Origin: CAZCBN01 sp964496975
GTDB taxonomy: Bacteria > Planctomycetota > Phycisphaerae > Phycisphaerales > UBA1924
Assembly: GCA_964496975.1 (NCBI GenBank)
Contig: CAZCBN010000146.1
Span: 1 to 7,308, forward strand
DNA: 7,308 bases
Direction: 5' to 3'
A program made the position numbers and the translations under genes. Positions 4,865 to 7,308 of this stretch are shown in pieces (the stretch's first letter is position 1; every line of letters begins with the position of its first letter). The notes below the pieces were generated by a model. It made no database searches and had not been told where the DNA came from. It was given only the letters and a program-made list of their open reading frames with translations.

Positions 4865-6910
4865 ATGGTCAGCCCAGAAGGCACAGGCCGCGAAGGTCGC
4901 TTCGGTTCGCGCTCCCGCCGCGAGGGGGTCTCGGTCTCCACGCTCGAAAAGCTCTTTGACCGCCTGCCCCCCCACTCGCTCGAGGCCGAGCGCAGCCTCC
5001 TCGGCTCGCTCCTGCTGGAGCCCGTCGTCCTCGCCGACGTGCTCTCCCTCGTCAGCACGCCCGAGCACTTCTACAGCGAGGCCCACGGCGCCATCTTCAA
5101 GGCCATCGTCGACGCCTACGAGCAGCACCGCTCGGGCGACGTCACCCTCGTCTCCGAGCTCCTCAACGCCCGCGAGCAGGCCGACAGCGTCGGCGGCGTC
5201 AACTACCTCGTCGAGCTCGCCGGCATGGTGCCCAGCGCCCGCAACGCGCCGAAGTACGCCCGCATCGTCGCCGACAAGGCCAAGCTCCGCCGCCTCATCG
5301 ACGCCGCCGGCCAGATCCTCTACGACGCCTACCACGCCGGCCGCGACGAGTCCGACGACGCCGCCACCGTCATCGACGCCGCCGAGCAGCAGGTCTTCGA
5401 GATCGCCCAGCAGGAAGAGACCAACCGCCCCGAAAAACTCGCCGAGCTCCTCACCGAAGAGCTCGACCGCATCGAGGCCGCCTCCGTCGGCAAGGGCGTC
5501 CAGGGCGTCCCCACCGGCTACGCCGACCTCGACGGCATGCTCAACGGCCTCCAGCCCGGCGAGATGGTCGTCATCGCCGCCCGCCCCAGCGTCGGCAAAA
5601 CCGCCCTCGCCATGAACATCGCCGAGCAGGTCGCCTTCGGCGGCGTCACCCCCTGGCAACCCCGCAAGGACAAAAAGCACTTCGTCCCCGTCGGCTTCTT
5701 CAGCCTCGAAATGTCCAAGCAGAGCCTCGCCCAGCGCCTCCTCAGCGCCCGCTCCGGCGTCGACGGCGAACGCCTCCGCAAGGGCGACGTCCGCCCCCCG
5801 GACTGGGACCGGCTCAACGACGCCGCGGGCGAGCTCTCCGAGGTCCCCCTCTACGTCGACGACACCCCGGGACTCACCATCCTCCAGCTCCGCGCCAAGG
5901 CACGCCGCATGGCCGACCGCTTCGGCATCAAGGCCGTCTTCATCGACTACCTCCAGCTCCTCACCGCCCCCGCCGCCGCCCGCGAGAGCCGCCAGGTCGA
6001 AGTCAGCGCCATCTCGCGACAGATCAAGTCCCTCGCCCGCGAGCTCAAGCTCCCCATCGTCTGCCTCGCCCAGCTCAACCGGGGCGTCGAGCAACGCGGC
6101 GAGCGAAGCCGCCCCCGCATGAGCGACCTCCGCGAGAGCGGCTCCATCGAGCAGGACGCCGACGTCGTCATCCTGCTGCACCGTGAGGCATACAGCCACC
6201 GAGGAGAACCGGAATGGGACCCCACCAGCCCCGAGTTCAACGAGGAAAACCGCGACAAACTCGACCTCGCCGAGCTGATCATCGCCAAGCAACGCAACGG
6301 CCCGACCGGCACCGTCCGGCTGACATGGGACGACACGACCACCCGCTTCAAGAGCCGCGACGACTGGCACGCCGGGGACCCGCACCCCGCCCCGACCAGG
6401 TCGCAGACGCTCCCCCCGAACGGCCCGCCCGCCGCCCGCTACCCCGCCCAGCCCCCCGCAGCCCACTCGTCCCAGACGCACACGCCCCAGACCCGCGCCC
6501 CCCAGAACCACTGGAGCGCGCCCGCCGCGCGCGACGCCTCTGGCGCGGCCGACTCCGATCCCTACGCCGATCCCTTCGGCTCCCCGCGCATCCACACCAG
6601 GCCCCTTGAGCCCGCGCCCCCTTCCACCCCGCGCGGCGGCGGCGGCTCCTTCGCGCCCCCGCAGCGCTCCGCCTTCGGCGCCCCAAGGCCCACCGGGCCC
6701 GTCGAGGGCCACCGCGACGGCGGCGGCCCAGACCGCACCCCCGCCGCACGCCACAGCCCACTTCGCCCCAACGACGACCCCGCCCACGACCCCACCTACG
6801 ACTCCACCCAAGATCACGACGACACCCTGCCCCCCGTCGCACCCCAACACCCCCGCCCCGTCGACGACGACCCCGACGACTTCGACGGCGACGAGTCCGC
6901 CCCCTTCTAA
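4865..6910 (+). CDS. dnaB: Replicative DNA helicase DnaB with a long C-terminal extension and SSB-like tip
   Basis: DnaB is the hexameric, ATP-driven helicase that unwinds DNA at the replication fork and binds primase. The 681-residue protein has a short basic N-terminus (1-24), the DnaB N-terminal helical domain (LPPHSLEAERSLLGSLL at 34-50, through about 185) and a RecA-like motor (about 213-498). The motor shows GVPTGYADLDGMLNGL (214-229), Walker A ARPSVGKT (239-246), GFFSLEMS (277-284), Walker B VFIDYLQLL (358-366), CLAQLNRGVEQR (400-411), SDLRESGSIEQDADVV (420-435) and IAKQRNGPTGTVRL (473-486). Two insertions lie in the motor: about 259-273 (Lys/Arg-rich) and about 446-466 (acidic). Residues 506-666 are a disordered linker rich in Pro, Gln, Ala and Gly, then increasingly Asp. 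The protein ends DPDDFDGDESAPF. DnaB is usually about 440-480 residues, so the extension is exceptional. No intein is seen. The ATG has a good Shine-Dalgarno site. Codons are C-ending. Confidence 0.97.
   Translation: MVSPEGTGREGRFGSRSRREGVSVSTLEKLFDRLPPHSLEAERSLLGSLLLEPVVLADVLSLVSTPEHFYSEAHGAIFKAIVDAYEQHRSGDVTLVSELLNAREQADSVGGVNYLVELAGMVPSARNAPKYARIVADKAKLRRLIDAAGQILYDAYHAGRDESDDAATVIDAAEQQVFEIAQQEETNRPEKLAELLTEELDRIEAASVGKGVQGVPTGYADLDGMLNGLQPGEMVVIAARPSVGKTALAMNIAEQVAFGGVTPWQPRKDKKHFVPVGFFSLEMSKQSLAQRLLSARSGVDGERLRKGDVRPPDWDRLNDAAGELSEVPLYVDDTPGLTILQLRAKARRMADRFGIKAVFIDYLQLLTAPAAARESRQVEVSAISRQIKSLARELKLPIVCLAQLNRGVEQRGERSRPRMSDLRESGSIEQDADVVILLHREAYSHRGEPEWDPTSPEFNEENRDKLDLAELIIAKQRNGPTGTVRLTWDDTTTRFKSRDDWHAGDPHPAPTRSQTLPPNGPPAARYPAQPPAAHSSQTHTPQTRAPQNHWSAPAARDASGAADSDPYADPFGSPRIHTRPLEPAPPSTPRGGGGSFAPPQRSAFGAPRPTGPVEGHRDGGGPDRTPAARHSPLRPNDDPAHDPTYDSTQDHDDTLPPVAPQHPRPVDDDPDDFDGDESAPF
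6380..6907 (+). other. Segment of dnaB encoding the disordered linker and acidic Pro-Phe tip
   Basis: Residues 506-666 (6380-6862) lack hydrophobic cores and are mainly Pro, Ala, Gln, Thr, Gly, Arg and Asp. Residues 667-681 (6863-6907) read DDDPDDFDGDESAPF and run straight into the stop codon. E. coli SSB ends MDFDDDIPF. Shared traits are the strong negative charge, an internal DFD and a terminal Pro-Phe. The frame and C-ending codon preference continue unbroken from the motor domain, so this is not a frameshift artefact. Confidence 0.85.
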
Positions 6911-7308
6911 CCAACCACCGCGCGCGCACGCCCCCCGGCAGCCCCGCGCACACACCGCCGCCGCACCACCCCCGCACCACCGCCGCACGCCCACCATTCT
7001 TCCCACCGCGACCGCGCCACCACCCCCCAACCCGCGGCGGGCGGAATGACGATTCTCCAACTCTTCTTTGCTCGTTCGGGTGGATCCGCGAGAGTTTTGC
7101 GGTACGGTGACGCTTTCAGACTGTTCGGTCCACGCATCGCCGCGCACCGCATCGCACACTCTCGCCGTTCGTCGGCCCCGTTGTTGGCGTGACCCCGCGC
7201 ATGGTCGGCGTGGGGGCTGATGTCGCCGCACCTCCGCCGCGAACGCCGTGCGCTGTCGCGCGGCCCGATGCTAACCGAACGCCGGAAGGCGGGCCCGCAG
7301 GAACCAAA
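6911..7308. other. Region downstream of dnaB without a convincing gene
   Basis: The first 130 bases or so are C/A-rich low-complexity sequence (CCACC and CACAC-like runs) with no T-run terminator; CCCG-CGG-CGGG at 7031-7041 is a weak stem. From about 7046 to 7130 the GC content drops clearly, as expected of a promoter. The last bases read AGGAACCAAA, which would be a well-spaced ribosome-binding site for a plus-strand gene starting just beyond the window. Confidence 0.5.
7097..7124 (+). promoter_or_regulatory. Possible promoter for a gene beyond the right edge
   Basis: This lies in the AT-richer dip. TTGCGG (7097-7102), a 16-base spacer and GACTGT (7119-7124) make a weak -35/-10 pair. TACGGT at 7103-7108 is an alternative -10 without a recognisable -35. 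Neither is strong. Confidence 0.2.

Noticed and set aside
4570..4959. Plus-strand frame of 129 codons from a TTG, covering the dnaB leader.
   Set aside because: There is no ribosome-binding site, third-position bias is weak compared with the neighbours, and it runs into dnaB in another frame. The region is better explained as leader and repeats.
3786..5615. Plus-strand open frame of 609 codons opposite pdxH and running into dnaB.
   Set aside because: Its translation is Pro/Arg/Ser-rich. Both pdxH and dnaB occupy the region in better-supported frames.
7046..7192. Small 48-codon plus-strand frame starting MTILQLFFAR after GGCGGGCGGA.
   Set aside because: Many codons end in A or T (ATT, CAA, TTT, GCT, CGT, AGA), unlike every real gene here, and there is no recognisable motif. 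It is more likely a promoter region.
4706..7231. Minus-strand open frame of 841 codons opposite dnaB.
   Set aside because: It has Gly/Val/Ala-rich composition without motifs and is fully overlapped by an unmistakable DnaB on the other strand.
7266..7308. ATG at 7267 open to the right edge (MLTERRKAG...) as the start of a gene.
   Set aside because: It has no good ribosome-binding site. The AGGAACCAAA at the edge suggests the true start lies just beyond the window.

Overview
The window is very GC-rich, with third codon positions almost all G or C. The gene set points to a Planctomycetes bacterium, probably of the Phycisphaerae type. The clearest hint is the N-terminus of the partial phosphatase (MQCLEVWGG... 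then PGLDAW...), which I recall as a recurring planctomycete SpoIIE-phosphatase opening. The taxonomic call is an inference from memory, not a search.

Layout from left to right. (1) A SpoIIE/PP2C-type serine phosphatase on the minus strand, cut off by the left edge (1-266). (2) The double-GTPase ribosome-assembly factor Der/EngA on the minus strand (348-1979), 81 bases upstream of the phosphatase and probably co-transcribed with it. (3) A divergent start region of only 18 bases (1980-1997). (4) A secreted or membrane-anchored erythromycin-esterase-like protein with altered active-site motifs on the plus strand (1998-3611). (5) A C-rich/G-rich pentanucleotide array between convergent stop codons (3636-3695). 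(6) Pyridoxamine 5'-phosphate oxidase PdxH on the minus strand (3699-4472). (7) A 392-base divergent intergenic region with hairpins and four 14-bp direct repeats (4473-4864). (8) The replicative helicase DnaB on the plus strand (4865-6910), carrying a disordered extension of about 175 residues that ends in an SSB-like acidic tip. (9) A 398-base right-hand region (6911-7308) without a convincing gene; it probably holds the promoter and leader of a gene starting beyond the window.

The genes are mostly housekeeping: ribosome biogenesis, vitamin B6 cofactor synthesis and DNA replication. They do not form one pathway, and I see no mobile element, CRISPR array, tRNA or rRNA. The most unusual item is the DnaB C-terminus (DPDDFDGDESAPF at the very end). 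It copies the layout of single-stranded DNA-binding protein: a folded domain, a Pro/Gln/Gly-rich linker, then an acidic peptide ending in Pro-Phe. Other notable points are the back-to-back leaderless-type promoter between der and the esterase-like gene, the esterase homologue that has lost the expected catalytic histidines, and the repeat arrays beside pdxH and dnaB. Minus-strand genes strongly prefer G-ending codons and plus-strand genes C-ending codons.
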